64,000 nt of DNA from Cyanobium sp. PLM2.Bin73 (GCA_007694915.1 REEV01000133.1:1-64000), one strand, 5' to 3'. Positions 40,878-50,868 are shown, numbered from the stretch's first letter. Translations and numbers: made by a program. The notes: generated from the sequence alone by a model not told the origin.

Positions 40878-42947
40878 ATGTGCGGCATCGGCGGCATCTT
40901 CCAGCGCCACAGCGATCAGACCATCGACGAGCAGCTGCTCGTGAACATGGCGGCGATCCAGGTGCACCGCGGCCCCGATGGCTTCGGGGTGCGCAGCCTG
41001 CCGGGCCAGGGGGTGGGCTTCTGCCATGCCCGCCTATCGATCATCGACCTGGACGCCAACCGCGCCCGCCAGCCGTTCGTGTCCGAGGACGGGCAGGTGC
41101 TGATGGCCCACAACGGCGAGTTCTACGACTTCCAGCGCATCCGCGCCGACCTCAGCGCCCGCGGCGTGCGCTTCACCAGCAAGAGCGATTCGGAGATCCT
41201 GCTGCGCCTGTACCAGCAGCGGGGCCTGGAGGACACCCTGCCCCTGCTGCGGGGTGAGTTCGCCTTCGCCCTGTTCGACCGGGCCCGCGACGAGCTGCTG
41301 CTGGTGCGCGACCGCTTCGGCGTCAAACCCCAGTACTGGACCCTCACCGATGAGGGGCTGGTGTTCGGCTCGGAGCTCAAGGTGCTGTTCGCCCACCCCG
41401 GCGTGACCCGGCGGTTCAGCTCCGAGGGCCTGTTCCACCAGTTAATGCAGACGGTGGTGCCGGGCAGCACGGCCTTCGAGGGGGTGCACCAGCTCAAGCC
41501 CGGCCACGTGCTCACGGTGCGCCGCACTGGCGGCACCTTCGAGATCAGCGACCGGCCCTACTGGGACGTGAACTTCCCCCGCCAGGGGGAGCGGGACGGC
41601 AGCCTCAGCGAAAGCGACCACATCGAGGCGGTGCGCGCCGCCCTGCTGCAGGCGGTGGAGGTGCGCATGGTGGCCGATGTGCCGGTGGGCTGCTACCTCT
41701 CCGGCGGTATCGATTCCTGTTCAATCCTCGGCCTGGCGGCGGCGGTGAGCCAGAACCCCGTGCGGGCCTTCACGATCGGCTTCGACGACGCCCGCTACGA
41801 CGAGACCCCGATCGCCACCGAGATGGCCGAGGCCACCGGCGCCGAGCAACTGGTGATGCGCCTGTCGGGCAACGAGCTCTACGGCCACCTGGAGGACACC
41901 ATCTGGCACGCCGAGCGCAGCATCTACAACACCCTGGCGGTGGCCAAGTTCCTGATGAGCCGGGAGGTCAACCGCTCCCACTACAAGGTTGTGATGACCG
42001 GTGAGGGCTCCGACGAGCTGTTCGGCGGCTACCCGGCCTTCCGCCGCGACATGTTCCTGCACGGCCTCGACGATCTGCCGCCGGCGGAGCGCCAGCAGTG
42101 GGAGCAGCTGCTGCAGGAGGCCAACGCCCTGGTGCAGGGGGCGATGCTGGCGGAGGAGCAGGTGCATGACCCCGCCCTGGAGCAGGTGGTGGGCTTCACC
42201 CCCAGCTGCCTGCAGCCCTGGCTGGCCTGCGCGCCGCTGGTGCCGGCGCTTCTGGCCCCCGAGCACCGCCAGGCCTGCGCCGACTACGACCCCGGCGCCG
42301 CCATCGCCGCCGGCCTCGATCCGGCCCAACTGGAGGGGCGCCACGCCCTCGACCGCGCCCAGTACGTGTGGATCAAGACGATGCTCGAGGGCCAGATCCT
42401 CACCTGGGGCGGCGACCGGGTCGACATGGCCCACGCCATGGAGGCTCGCCCCGCCTTCCTCGACCACCACCTGGCGGCGGTGGCCGTGCAGGTGCCGCCC
42501 GAGCTGCGCATCAAGGGCAAAACCGAGAAATACGTGCTCCGCGAAGCCATGCGCGGCCTGCTGCCGGAGGTGCTCTACAAACGGGAGAAGTTCGCCTTCA
42601 TGGCACCACCGGCCCATGCCGACGCCCAGAAGCGGGCGGCGATGCAGACCCTGGCCGACCTTTACCTCAACCCCGAGGCGATCGCGGCGGCGGGACTGCT
42701 CGATGCGGCCGGGGTGCAGGCCCTGTTCGAGCGCCACGACCACCCCGACACCAGCGCGGCCCAGCGGGTGCAGCTGGACGCGGTGATCAACCACCTGATC
42801 TGTGTGCAGATCATGCACAAATTGTTCGTGTCCGCCGACCTGCCCGCCCAGGCCCGGGCCATGGCCGACCGCCTGGGCTGGCGTCTGCACCAGGAGGAGC
42901 AGGCCGAGCCGGCCTACGCCCGCATCGGCATGTCCGCTGCGGACTGA
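40878..42947 (+). CDS. asnB: Asparagine synthase (glutamine-hydrolysing)-like amidotransferase
   Basis: MCGIGGIF (Cys2), RGPDGFG, LSGGIDSCSILGLAAAV, GEGSDELFGGYP. Confidence 0.93.
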   Translation: MCGIGGIFQRHSDQTIDEQLLVNMAAIQVHRGPDGFGVRSLPGQGVGFCHARLSIIDLDANRARQPFVSEDGQVLMAHNGEFYDFQRIRADLSARGVRFTSKSDSEILLRLYQQRGLEDTLPLLRGEFAFALFDRARDELLLVRDRFGVKPQYWTLTDEGLVFGSELKVLFAHPGVTRRFSSEGLFHQLMQTVVPGSTAFEGVHQLKPGHVLTVRRTGGTFEISDRPYWDVNFPRQGERDGSLSESDHIEAVRAALLQAVEVRMVADVPVGCYLSGGIDSCSILGLAAAVSQNPVRAFTIGFDDARYDETPIATEMAEATGAEQLVMRLSGNELYGHLEDTIWHAERSIYNTLAVAKFLMSREVNRSHYKVVMTGEGSDELFGGYPAFRRDMFLHGLDDLPPAERQQWEQLLQEANALVQGAMLAEEQVHDPALEQVVGFTPSCLQPWLACAPLVPALLAPEHRQACADYDPGAAIAAGLDPAQLEGRHALDRAQYVWIKTMLEGQILTWGGDRVDMAHAMEARPAFLDHHLAAVAVQVPPELRIKGKTEKYVLREAMRGLLPEVLYKREKFAFMAPPAHADAQKRAAMQTLADLYLNPEAIAAAGLLDAAGVQALFERHDHPDTSAAQRVQLDAVINHLICVQIMHKLFVSADLPAQARAMADRLGWRLHQEEQAEPAYARIGMSAAD

Positions 42948-43651
42948 GGGGCGGGCTGAGCGGAGCCCGGCTGGGCCAGACCGAGGGTGGTGGGCAGGCC
43001 AGCCCGGAAGCCGGTGTAGTAGTCGTGCTGGGTGTGGTCGAGGATCTCGCGCAGGGCCGCCAGGGGTTCGGGGTGGTGGTCCACCCGGAAATCGCAGTGG
43101 GGGTAGCTCTCCTGATGCATCACCAGCAGGGCGGCTGACTGACGGCCGCGATGGTCGCCGCCATGGGCCTCACCCGCCTCCAGGGCAAGCAGCAGCCGAT
43201 CCTCAAGCACCAGGCCCTGGCGCTCGGCGGCCATGTAGGCCTCGGCCATCGCCAGCAGCACCAGATCGGAGGCCAGGAAGTTGCCGGCCACCGCGAAACC
43301 GGGATAGCAGCGGTGGGCGGCGATGCCGGCGCAGTCGGGACCTGTCCAGGCGGCGCTGCGGCCCTGGGCATCCACCAGCATCACCTGGCGGCCGTCACGG
43401 TCCGGATCGTCGCGCAGCAGCGAGGCCAGCACCTGCTCAGCCCCCTGCTCGCCCTCACTCTGCCGCTGCACCTGCTCGAGGCGGTCGAGACCCCAGGGCC
43501 CGAAGTAGGGATTGGTGTTGGCCTGGGTGGCCACGGCCCCCACCCCGGGGCGGGCATGGGGCACCAGGGAGCCCACGGCCAGATGCTTGGTGGCCACCCC
43601 CACACCGGTCATGCCGGTGAGCGCATCCCAGGCCACGATCGAGAAGGTCAT
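42914..43651 (-). CDS. DUF1028 family protein
   Basis: MTFSIVAWDALTGMTGVGVATKHLAVGSLVPHARPGVGAVATQANTNPYFGPWGLDRLE: DUF1028 signature; overlaps the asnB 3' end by 34 bp. Confidence 0.9.
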   Translation of the reverse strand: MTFSIVAWDALTGMTGVGVATKHLAVGSLVPHARPGVGAVATQANTNPYFGPWGLDRLEQVQRQSEGEQGAEQVLASLLRDDPDRDGRQVMLVDAQGRSAAWTGPDCAGIAAHRCYPGFAVAGNFLASDLVLLAMAEAYMAAERQGLVLEDRLLLALEAGEAHGGDHRGRQSAALLVMHQESYPHCDFRVDHHPEPLAALREILDHTQHDYYTGFRAGLPTTLGLAQPGSAQPAPQSAADMPMRA

Positions 43652-43826
43652 CCCGGTGCGCGCAGCGGAGCAAGCCGCCGATCAGAGTGAATGAGGCTGA
43701 TGATTGTCCAGCGTGGGGAACCGTGTTGTCACCAAGCACACCATTGCTGGAATGGGCGGATCACCGCCCGGCCAGCCGACCCCAGCCAACCACCAGCCCG
43801 CGCCACCGCCAGCCGCTGCCCCGCCC

Positions 43827-45086
43827 ATGAGCCAGCTCCTCACCGCCACCCCCACCGACCTGGCCGCTGACGGTGCCCGGCTGGCCCGCAGCCTCGAGGA
43901 GCTCGGGCAGATCGGCCGCCTGCCCTCCGGCGCCGTGCGGCGGCTGGCCTTCAGCGCGGAGGACCAGGCCGCCCGGGTCCTGGTGCGGCGCTGGATGGAG
44001 GAGGCGGGCATGGCCGTGCGCATCGACGCCGCCGGCAACCTGATCGGCCGCTACGACGGCCTGCGCCCCGGGGCTCCGGTGATCGCCACCGGCTCCCATA
44101 TCGACACCGTGCCGGAGGGAGGCCTCTACGACGGAGCCCTGGGGGTGCTGGGCGGCATCGAGCTGGTGCGGGTGCTGGCCGAGCATCAGGTAAGGCTGCA
44201 GCACCCGATCGAGGTGATCGCCTTCGCCGACGAGGAGAGCACCATGGTGGGCTGCAAGTCGATGGTGGGGCACGCCGACGACGACCCCGCCAGCTACACC
44301 ACCGCCCTGGGGGTGCCGATCCAGGAGGGACTGGCCCGCATCGGTGGCGACTGGGAGCAGCGCCCCGGTGCCCGGCGCAGCCGCCGGGAGATTGCCGCCT
44401 TCCTGGAGCTGCACGTGGAGCAAGGGGGCGTGCTGGAGGCCGTGGGCAAGCAGATCGGCGTGGTGGAGGGGGTGGTGGGCCAGCAGCGCTACACCATCCG
44501 GGTCAGCGGCCAGGCCAACCACGCCGGTACCACACCGATGGAGATGCGCCGCGACGCCCTCACCACCGCCGCCCAGATCATCCTGGCCATCGAGGACATG
44601 GCCCTGCACTACCCCGGCGATCCGGTGGCCACGGTGGGCAAGCTCACGGTGTGGCCCAACGCCGCCAACATCGTGCCCGGCCAGGTGGAGTTCACGCTCG
44701 ACATGCGCGATCTCTCCCACGACGTGATCAACCACATGAAGGCCCAGCTGGAGCGGCGCATCGAGACGATCGCCGTAGCCCGGCGCACCCGCATTTCCAT
44801 CACGCCCCAGTTCGTGGTGGATCCCAGCCCCGCTGATCCGATGGTGCAGGAGGTGATCAGTGGGGCCTGCGCCGAGCTGGGCCTGAGCTACACCCACCTG
44901 CCCAGCCGCGCCAGCCACGACGCCCAGGAACTGGGGCGGCTCACGGCCATGGGCATGATCTTCGTGCCCAGCCGCGACGGCGTGTCGCACTCCGCCGATG
45001 AGTTCACCTCCCCCCAGCAGTGCGAGCAGGGCGTGAATGTGCTGCTGCACAGCCTGATCCGCCTGGATGCCAGCCTCTGCGGCTGA
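43827..45086 (+). CDS. M20-type hydantoinase/carbamoylase family amidase (AllC/HyuC-like)
   Basis: Metal ligands in ATGSHIDTVPEGGLYDGALGVL, IAFADEE, FLELHVEQGGVLE, PSRASHDAQEL; HSADEFTS. Confidence 0.93.
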   Translation: MSQLLTATPTDLAADGARLARSLEELGQIGRLPSGAVRRLAFSAEDQAARVLVRRWMEEAGMAVRIDAAGNLIGRYDGLRPGAPVIATGSHIDTVPEGGLYDGALGVLGGIELVRVLAEHQVRLQHPIEVIAFADEESTMVGCKSMVGHADDDPASYTTALGVPIQEGLARIGGDWEQRPGARRSRREIAAFLELHVEQGGVLEAVGKQIGVVEGVVGQQRYTIRVSGQANHAGTTPMEMRRDALTTAAQIILAIEDMALHYPGDPVATVGKLTVWPNAANIVPGQVEFTLDMRDLSHDVINHMKAQLERRIETIAVARRTRISITPQFVVDPSPADPMVQEVISGACAELGLSYTHLPSRASHDAQELGRLTAMGMIFVPSRDGVSHSADEFTSPQQCEQGVNVLLHSLIRLDASLCG

Positions 45087-46791
45087 GCGACCGTCAGCCG
45101 TGGCCCCAGAGTCCGCCGCCAGCCCGGGCCCGGCCCCCGACGCCATCGTGGTGGGCTCCGGAGCCACCGGCGGCGTGGCGGCCATGGCGCTGGCCGAGGC
45201 GGGGCTGCAGGTGCTGGTGCTGGAGGCCGGCCCCCGCCTGCAGCCGGCCCAGGCCTACGGCAGCGAACCGCTCAACAGCCTGCGCCGCCTCGCCAACCTG
45301 GCCAGCGGCAAGCAGCGCCTGCAGCGCCACCATCCCGGCTTCTGGAAGCAGAACCCCGAGTTGTTCGTCGATGAGCGCCGCAACCCCTACAGCACGCCGG
45401 CGGACCAACCCTTCCTGTGGACCCGGGGCCGCCAGGTGGGCGGCCGCAGCCTCACCTGGGGCGGCATCACCCTGCGGCTGAGCGACTACGAGTTCAAGGC
45501 CGGCGAGCGCGACGGCCGCAGCCCCAGCTGGCCGATCACCCACGCCGATCTGGCCCCCTTCTACGACTGGCTGGAGCCGCTGCTGGGGGTCCACGGCCAG
45601 GCCGATGGCCTGCCCCAGCTGCCCGATGGCCGCTACGCCCCGCCCCTGCCCTTCACCCCCGGGGAGCAGCATCTGGCCGAGGCGGTGCGCGCGGAGCTGG
45701 GCCTGCCCTTCATCCACGCCCGCGGCGTGCGCCTGCACGACGGCCGGCCCGGCCCCCACGGGCGGCAGTGGCCGCGCTCGGCCAGCCCCGGCAGCACCCT
45801 GGCCCGGGCCCTGGCCACGGGCCGCACCCGCCTGCGCAGTGAGGTAGTGGTGAGTCACGTGCTGCTCCACCCCGATCAGCGCCGGGTGCGCGGGGTGGAG
45901 GTGGTGGATGGCCGCAGCGGGGCCCGGGAGCTGCTGGAGGCCCCCCTGGTGGTGCTCTGCGCCTCCACGATCGAGACCCTGCGCATCCTGCTGCACTCCG
46001 CCGAGGACGAGCGCTGCGGGGGCCTGCTGGATCCATCGGGATCCCTGGGGCGTCACCTGATGGATCACGTCTCCACCAGCCGCTTCTTCTCCCTGCCGGA
46101 TGTGCCCAGCCCGGCAGGCCCCACTGAGCTCTCAGGTGCCGGCGGCTGCTTCATCCCCAACACGGTCAACCTGGAGGAGGCCAGCGCCGAGGGCTTCCAC
46201 CGCGGCTACGGGCTGTGGACGGCGGTGCAGCGCTTCGATCCCCCCCGGCCCCTGCGGCGCCGCGCCGGCGAGGCCTGCGGCTTCCTGATCGGCCATGGCG
46301 AGGTGCTGCCCCACCCCGACAACCGGGTGACCCTCGACCATGGCCGGCTGGATGCCTGGGGCCTGCCCGTTCCCAACATCGCCATGGCCTGGGGCGAGAA
46401 CGAGCGCGCCATGGTGCGGCACATGCAGGCGCGCATGGCGGCTGTGGTGGCTGCGGCCGGGGGCGCGATCCGGCCGATCGAAGACCTGTTCGTGCTGCCC
46501 CTGCTGGAGCCCTGGATCCGCTCCAGCCACGCCGTGAGCGCCGCAGCGCCACCACCGGGCTACTACATCCACGAACTGGGCGGGGCCCCCATGGCAACCA
46601 GCGCCGAGCAGGGGGTGGTGAACCCCTGGAACCAGTGCTGGCAGGCCCCCAACCTGCTGGTGGTGGATGGGGCCTGCTGGCCCAGCGCCGGCTGGCAGAG
46701 CCCCACGCTCACCTCGATGGCGATCAGCTGGCGGGCCTGCGCGGCGGCGGCCGAGCGGCTGCGGCGGGGCGCTGGCGTCAGCGCTCCCTGA
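45067..46791 (+). CDS. GMC family oxidoreductase
   Basis: AIVVGSGATGGVAAMALAEAGLQVLVLEAGP; GGRSLTWGGITLRLS; C-terminal LLVVDGACWPSAGWQSPTLTSMAISWRAC. Confidence 0.9.
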   Translation: MPASAAERPSAVAPESAASPGPAPDAIVVGSGATGGVAAMALAEAGLQVLVLEAGPRLQPAQAYGSEPLNSLRRLANLASGKQRLQRHHPGFWKQNPELFVDERRNPYSTPADQPFLWTRGRQVGGRSLTWGGITLRLSDYEFKAGERDGRSPSWPITHADLAPFYDWLEPLLGVHGQADGLPQLPDGRYAPPLPFTPGEQHLAEAVRAELGLPFIHARGVRLHDGRPGPHGRQWPRSASPGSTLARALATGRTRLRSEVVVSHVLLHPDQRRVRGVEVVDGRSGARELLEAPLVVLCASTIETLRILLHSAEDERCGGLLDPSGSLGRHLMDHVSTSRFFSLPDVPSPAGPTELSGAGGCFIPNTVNLEEASAEGFHRGYGLWTAVQRFDPPRPLRRRAGEACGFLIGHGEVLPHPDNRVTLDHGRLDAWGLPVPNIAMAWGENERAMVRHMQARMAAVVAAAGGAIRPIEDLFVLPLLEPWIRSSHAVSAAAPPPGYYIHELGGAPMATSAEQGVVNPWNQCWQAPNLLVVDGACWPSAGWQSPTLTSMAISWRACAAAAERLRRGAGVSAP

Positions 46792-46891
46792 CGCCGGCGG
46801 CGATCCGGTGTCGATGGCCACAACCGTGCCGGGAGGCCATGCGCACAATCGAGAGGCGACCTTTAACCGGGTCGGGCAAGGGAGAACACGA

Positions 46892-46919
46892 GCGGGGGAT
46901 GGCTCCCCCGCTTTTTTTT
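46892..46919 (+). terminator. Rho-independent terminator
   Basis: GCGGGGG-ATGGCT-CCCCCGC followed by TTTTTTTT. Confidence 0.85.
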
Positions 46920-46941
46920 GTGCGCAACACCGATCGCTTGC

Positions 46942-47211
46942 TCAACGCAGGAAGAGGCCGTTGAGGTAGTGCTGCTGCACGCAGGCGTCCTTGCAGCCGT
47001 GCTGAAACAGGAAGCCGGCCAGGGCCGAGGTGATCAGGCGGTATTGATCCCACTGCGGATGCTGATCGATGAACTGACGCATGCCGTCGAACAGCACCTC
47101 CGGCACCTCGGCCTCAAGGCTGATGGCGGCATCGCTGGGGTCCTGGGGCATGGGTGCGTCGTGGGGCATGGGCACTCCGTACTGCTCGGTAGTTCGCACC
47201 CAGTACGCCAC
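46942..47211 (-). CDS. DUF2811 domain protein
   Basis: ISLEAEVPEVLFDGMRQFIDQHPQWDQYRLITSALAGFLFQHG. Confidence 0.75.
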   Translation of the reverse strand: MAYWVRTTEQYGVPMPHDAPMPQDPSDAAISLEAEVPEVLFDGMRQFIDQHPQWDQYRLITSALAGFLFQHGCKDACVQQHYLNGLFLR

Positions 47212-47560
47212 AGGCTGGGGGCGGCGTCAAAGCGGGCCGCCGCCGGCAGAATCATCCCTGCCATTGCCGAGACTGGCCGTGGCCACTGGGATTCGGGAGA
47301 GTGCCGGCAGCGGCCCCATGGCCGCCAAAGGCGAGCAGGGGGGCTGTCAAGGCAGCGAGGGCCAGCTTTGGGCTTTCCCCAGCCAGCACGGCGGCAGCGG
47401 CGAACCGCGACGCCAGCCTGTGGAAAACCAGCCCTGAATCCGGGGAAAACCGCCGCCACATGGGGAAACGGCCCAGCAATCAGCAAACCTGATCAGCGCC
47501 AGATCGGCAGCGTCTCAGGTGCCACAAGACGGGATGGGAGACCCAGGCGAGGATGGGTCC

Positions 47561-48217
47561 ATGGCCCTACGCCTCCCCCCCTTCCAGCCCCTGCCACCGC
47601 CACCGGAAGGCCAGCCCCTGCTGGAGGTGCCGATCGCCCAGCTGCAGCCCACCCAGCTCTGCGTGGGCCTGGCGGAAGTGCGCAGCCGCCAGGCCGACTT
47701 CCGCATCGAGAACACCCGCGAGCGGCGCGACTACCTGGGCAGCAAACCCGTGCCCCTGGTGCGCAGTGCCGATGGGGCCCTGTGGATGGTCGACCGCCAT
47801 CACCGGCTGCGGGCCCTGATGGAGCTGGTGCCCCAGGCCACCGCCTTCGGCTACATCGCCCTGCAGCTCGACACCGACGACCGCAGCGCCGTCCTGGCCG
47901 ACCTGCAGCGCCGCGGCTGGCTCTACCTCTACGACGGCCGCGGCCTCGGCCCCCTCCACCCCCGGGTGCTGCCCGCCGATCTGCTGGGCCTGCAGGACGA
48001 CCCCTACCGCAGCCTGGTGTGGAAGCTCAAGCGCGAGGGGGTGGTGCAGCCGGCACCACTGATCCCCTTCCATGAGTTCCGCTGGGGCGCCTGGCTGCGG
48101 CGGCGGCCCCTGCCGCCCTTCAGTTCCGCCCGGCTGGAGCCGGCCCTGCCCTCGGCGCGGGCCCTGGCACGCTCCACGGCGGCCTCCCACCTGGCCGGCT
48201 GGACCGGCCTGCGCTGA
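47561..48217 (+). CDS. ParB-like (ParBc_2-type) protein
   Basis: EVPIAQLQPTQLCVGLAEVRSRQADF...YLGSKPVPLVRSADGALWMVDRHHRLRALME: ParB/Srx-like nuclease fold motif. Confidence 0.75.
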   Translation: MALRLPPFQPLPPPPEGQPLLEVPIAQLQPTQLCVGLAEVRSRQADFRIENTRERRDYLGSKPVPLVRSADGALWMVDRHHRLRALMELVPQATAFGYIALQLDTDDRSAVLADLQRRGWLYLYDGRGLGPLHPRVLPADLLGLQDDPYRSLVWKLKREGVVQPAPLIPFHEFRWGAWLRRRPLPPFSSARLEPALPSARALARSTAASHLAGWTGLR

Positions 48218-48254
48218 CCCGGCCAAGCTGGGCCGACCTGACCGCCCGCAGCGC

Positions 48255-50318
48255 GTGACCGCCTTCCTCACCACCAACCCCCTGGCGGTGTTCGCTCTGC
48301 TGCTGGGACTGAGCGTGGTGGTGCCGCCGCTGGTGCGGCGGCTGGGGCTGCCCGATCTGGTGGGCCTGCTGGTGGCGGGGGTGCTGATCGGTCCCCATGG
48401 GCTCGGCTGGCTCAGGGCCGAGGGCGAGGTGGTTCGCCTGTTCTCCGACCTGGGCGTGGTTTACCTGCTGTTCATCGCCGGCCTGGAGATCGATCTGGCC
48501 GAATTCGCCCGCATCCGCCAGCGCTCCTTCCGCTTCGGGCTGCTCACCTTCGTGCTGCCCCTGCTCACCGGACTGCTGCTGGGACTGGGATTCGGCTACT
48601 CGCTGCTGGCCAGCGTGCTGCTGGGCTCGATCCTCTCGTCCCACACCCCGCTCGGTTACCCGATCGTGCGCAGCTACGGGGAAGTGCGCGAGGAGTCGGT
48701 GGTGGTGGCCATCGGCGGCACGATCTTCACCGACCTGGCGGCTCTGGTGCTGCTGGCCCTGTGCATGGGGCTGCATCGGGGCGAGGCCTCGGCGCTGGAC
48801 CTGGTGGGCCTGCCCCTGCGGGTGGCCCTGTTCGGGGCCCTGGTGCTGCTGCTGATCCGCCGCATCGGGCGCCCGTTGGTGCGGCGCAGCGTGAACAACG
48901 ACACCCAGCTGTTCGTGGCGGTGCTGATGGCCCTGTTCCTGGCCTCCCTGGGGGCCGAGCTGGCCGGGGTGGAGAAGATCGTCGGCGCCTTTCTGGCGGG
49001 CCTGGCGGTGAACGGCGTGCTGCCCGAGGGCCGTGTCAAGGAGCAGGTGATCTTCGTGGGGGCGGCCCTGTTCATCCCGATCTTCTTCATCAGCCTCGGC
49101 CTGCTGCTGAATCTGCCCGCCTTCGCCAGCACCCTGATCAGTTCGCCGTTCGCCCTGCTGCTGATCACCGGACTGGTGGGTGCCAAGGGGCTGGCCTCCT
49201 GGTGGGCGGGCCGGTTCTACGGCTACACGGGCCCCCAGATGCTCACCCTCTGGTCGCTGTCGATCCCCCAGGTGGCCGCCACCCTGGCGGCCACCTTCGT
49301 GGGCTACCGGGGCGGCCTGCTGGATGAAACCGTGCTCAACAGCGTGCTGGCGCTGATGGTGGTCACCGCCACCCTGGGGCCCTACCTCACCGCCGTGGCG
49401 ATGCCGCGGCTGGGGCGCGCCAAGGCCGCCCGCCTCAACGCCGCGGCCAGCGGCGGCGGCACGCGGGCCCTGGCCCGCCGCGCCCTGCGGGTGCTGGTGC
49501 CGGTATCCAATCCCGACACCGAAGCCCCCCTGCTGCAGCTGGCCCATCTGCTGATGGGCGGTGATGCCGACCAGCCCGGCGAGCTGCTTCCCCTGGCGGT
49601 GGTCTCACCCCGCCAGGCGGAGGCCGGGGCCCAGAGCCTGACGGCCCTGGCCGGCGCCATGGCCCGGGCCCGGGGCCTGCTGCAACGGGCCGAGGCGATC
49701 TCCAGGCCGTGGCAGGTGCCCTGCCGCAGCCTGCTGCGGGTGGATCAGGACCTGGCCGGCGGCATCGCCCTGGTGGCCGTGGAGCAGGCCAGCGACCTGG
49801 TGCTGATGGGCCTGAACCCACCCAGCCCCCTGGGCCGCTGGCTGTTCGGCGATCTCGTCGATGCCACCTGCCGCCAGGCCCCCTGTCCGGTGGTGGTGGC
49901 CCACCTGCCCCGCCCGCCCGAGGAGCTGCGACGCCTGCTGGTGCCGATCAAGGACCTCACCGCCGGCGCCATGGAGCAGGTCCAGCTGGCCCAGCGCCTG
50001 GCCCTGGCCCTCGGGGGAGAGATCACCCTGCTGCATCTGCACGATCCGCGGCTGAGCCGGGTGGCGCGCCAGGAGCTGGTGGCGGAGCTGCAGCAGTGGC
50101 AGCCCAGCGCCTCGGCCGTCCCCCTGGAGGTGGTGCTGCAGAGCCACCAGGGCGTGGAGAGCGCGATCGTGGCCGCCAGCCACAGCCACGACCTGGTGAT
50201 CCTGCGCTCCCAGCGGCGGCTGGTGGCGGGCCTGCCGATTCCTGCCAGCGACCGCACCAGCCGGTTGCTGCGTCGACTCACAGGACCGGTGCTGGTGATC
50301 AGCGACCCCCTGCACTGA
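48255..50318 (+). CDS. Kef-type cation/proton antiporter with C-terminal USP-like domains
   Basis: About 12 TM CPA2 region (GLLVAGVLIGPHGLGWLRAEGEVVRLFSDLGVVYLLFIAGLEIDL) followed by two USP-like segments (LVLMGLNPPSPLGRWLFGDLVDATCRQAPCPVVVAH). GTG start. Confidence 0.9.
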   Translation: MTAFLTTNPLAVFALLLGLSVVVPPLVRRLGLPDLVGLLVAGVLIGPHGLGWLRAEGEVVRLFSDLGVVYLLFIAGLEIDLAEFARIRQRSFRFGLLTFVLPLLTGLLLGLGFGYSLLASVLLGSILSSHTPLGYPIVRSYGEVREESVVVAIGGTIFTDLAALVLLALCMGLHRGEASALDLVGLPLRVALFGALVLLLIRRIGRPLVRRSVNNDTQLFVAVLMALFLASLGAELAGVEKIVGAFLAGLAVNGVLPEGRVKEQVIFVGAALFIPIFFISLGLLLNLPAFASTLISSPFALLLITGLVGAKGLASWWAGRFYGYTGPQMLTLWSLSIPQVAATLAATFVGYRGGLLDETVLNSVLALMVVTATLGPYLTAVAMPRLGRAKAARLNAAASGGGTRALARRALRVLVPVSNPDTEAPLLQLAHLLMGGDADQPGELLPLAVVSPRQAEAGAQSLTALAGAMARARGLLQRAEAISRPWQVPCRSLLRVDQDLAGGIALVAVEQASDLVLMGLNPPSPLGRWLFGDLVDATCRQAPCPVVVAHLPRPPEELRRLLVPIKDLTAGAMEQVQLAQRLALALGGEITLLHLHDPRLSRVARQELVAELQQWQPSASAVPLEVVLQSHQGVESAIVAASHSHDLVILRSQRRLVAGLPIPASDRTSRLLRRLTGPVLVISDPLH

Positions 50319-50403
50319 GCGCCGCTGCCACCCGGCCCCTCCCCGCAGCTTGGCTGCCAAGGGCGGCGGGGTGGATTAAACCGGGTGTGTGGATCGAGCC
50401 GCG

Positions 50404-50850
50404 ATGACTGTTCAACTCCTGCTGGTGCCCACCGATGGCTCGGAGATCTCCACCCGGGCGGTGCAGAAGGCTGTGGAACTGGCCGCCGCGCTGAAGGCCC
50501 GGGTGCGCTTCCTGCACGTGCAGAACAACTACCCGATCAGCCTGGTGGGGGTGGGCGAACTGGTGGAGGCCAGCACCATCGAGGCCCTGGTGGAGGCCGC
50601 CGGCAAGCGGGGTGAGGCGATCCTGCAGGAGGCCGTCACCGTGGCCGAGACGGCCGGCGTGCAGGCCGAGCGGGCGGTGCTGATGAACCCCCTTCCCCAC
50701 AAGGCGATCCTCGAGGAGGCGAGCGCCTGCGGTGCCGACCTGATCGTGATGGGGTCCCATGGCCGCCGGGGCCTGGAGGGCCTGCTGCTCGGCAGCGAAA
50801 CCCAGCGGGTGCTGCTGGGCAGCAGCGCCCCGGTGCTGGTGGTGCGCTGA
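50404..50850 (+). CDS. Universal stress protein
   Basis: LLLVPTDGSEISTRAVQKAVELA...ADLIVMGSHGRRGLEGLLLGSETQRVLLGSSAPVLVVR. Confidence 0.95.
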   Translation: MTVQLLLVPTDGSEISTRAVQKAVELAAALKARVRFLHVQNNYPISLVGVGELVEASTIEALVEAAGKRGEAILQEAVTVAETAGVQAERAVLMNPLPHKAILEEASACGADLIVMGSHGRRGLEGLLLGSETQRVLLGSSAPVLVVR

Positions 50851-50868
50851 GGGAACGGGACAGCAGCG

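Noticed and set aside
47252-47492. Short ORFs on both strands upstream of the ParB-like gene
   Set aside because: Mutually antisense, low information; no support for either.
47561-48217. ParB-like gene as evidence of a plasmid or partition locus
   Set aside because: No parA nearby; stand-alone ParBc_2-type proteins are common chromosomal genes.
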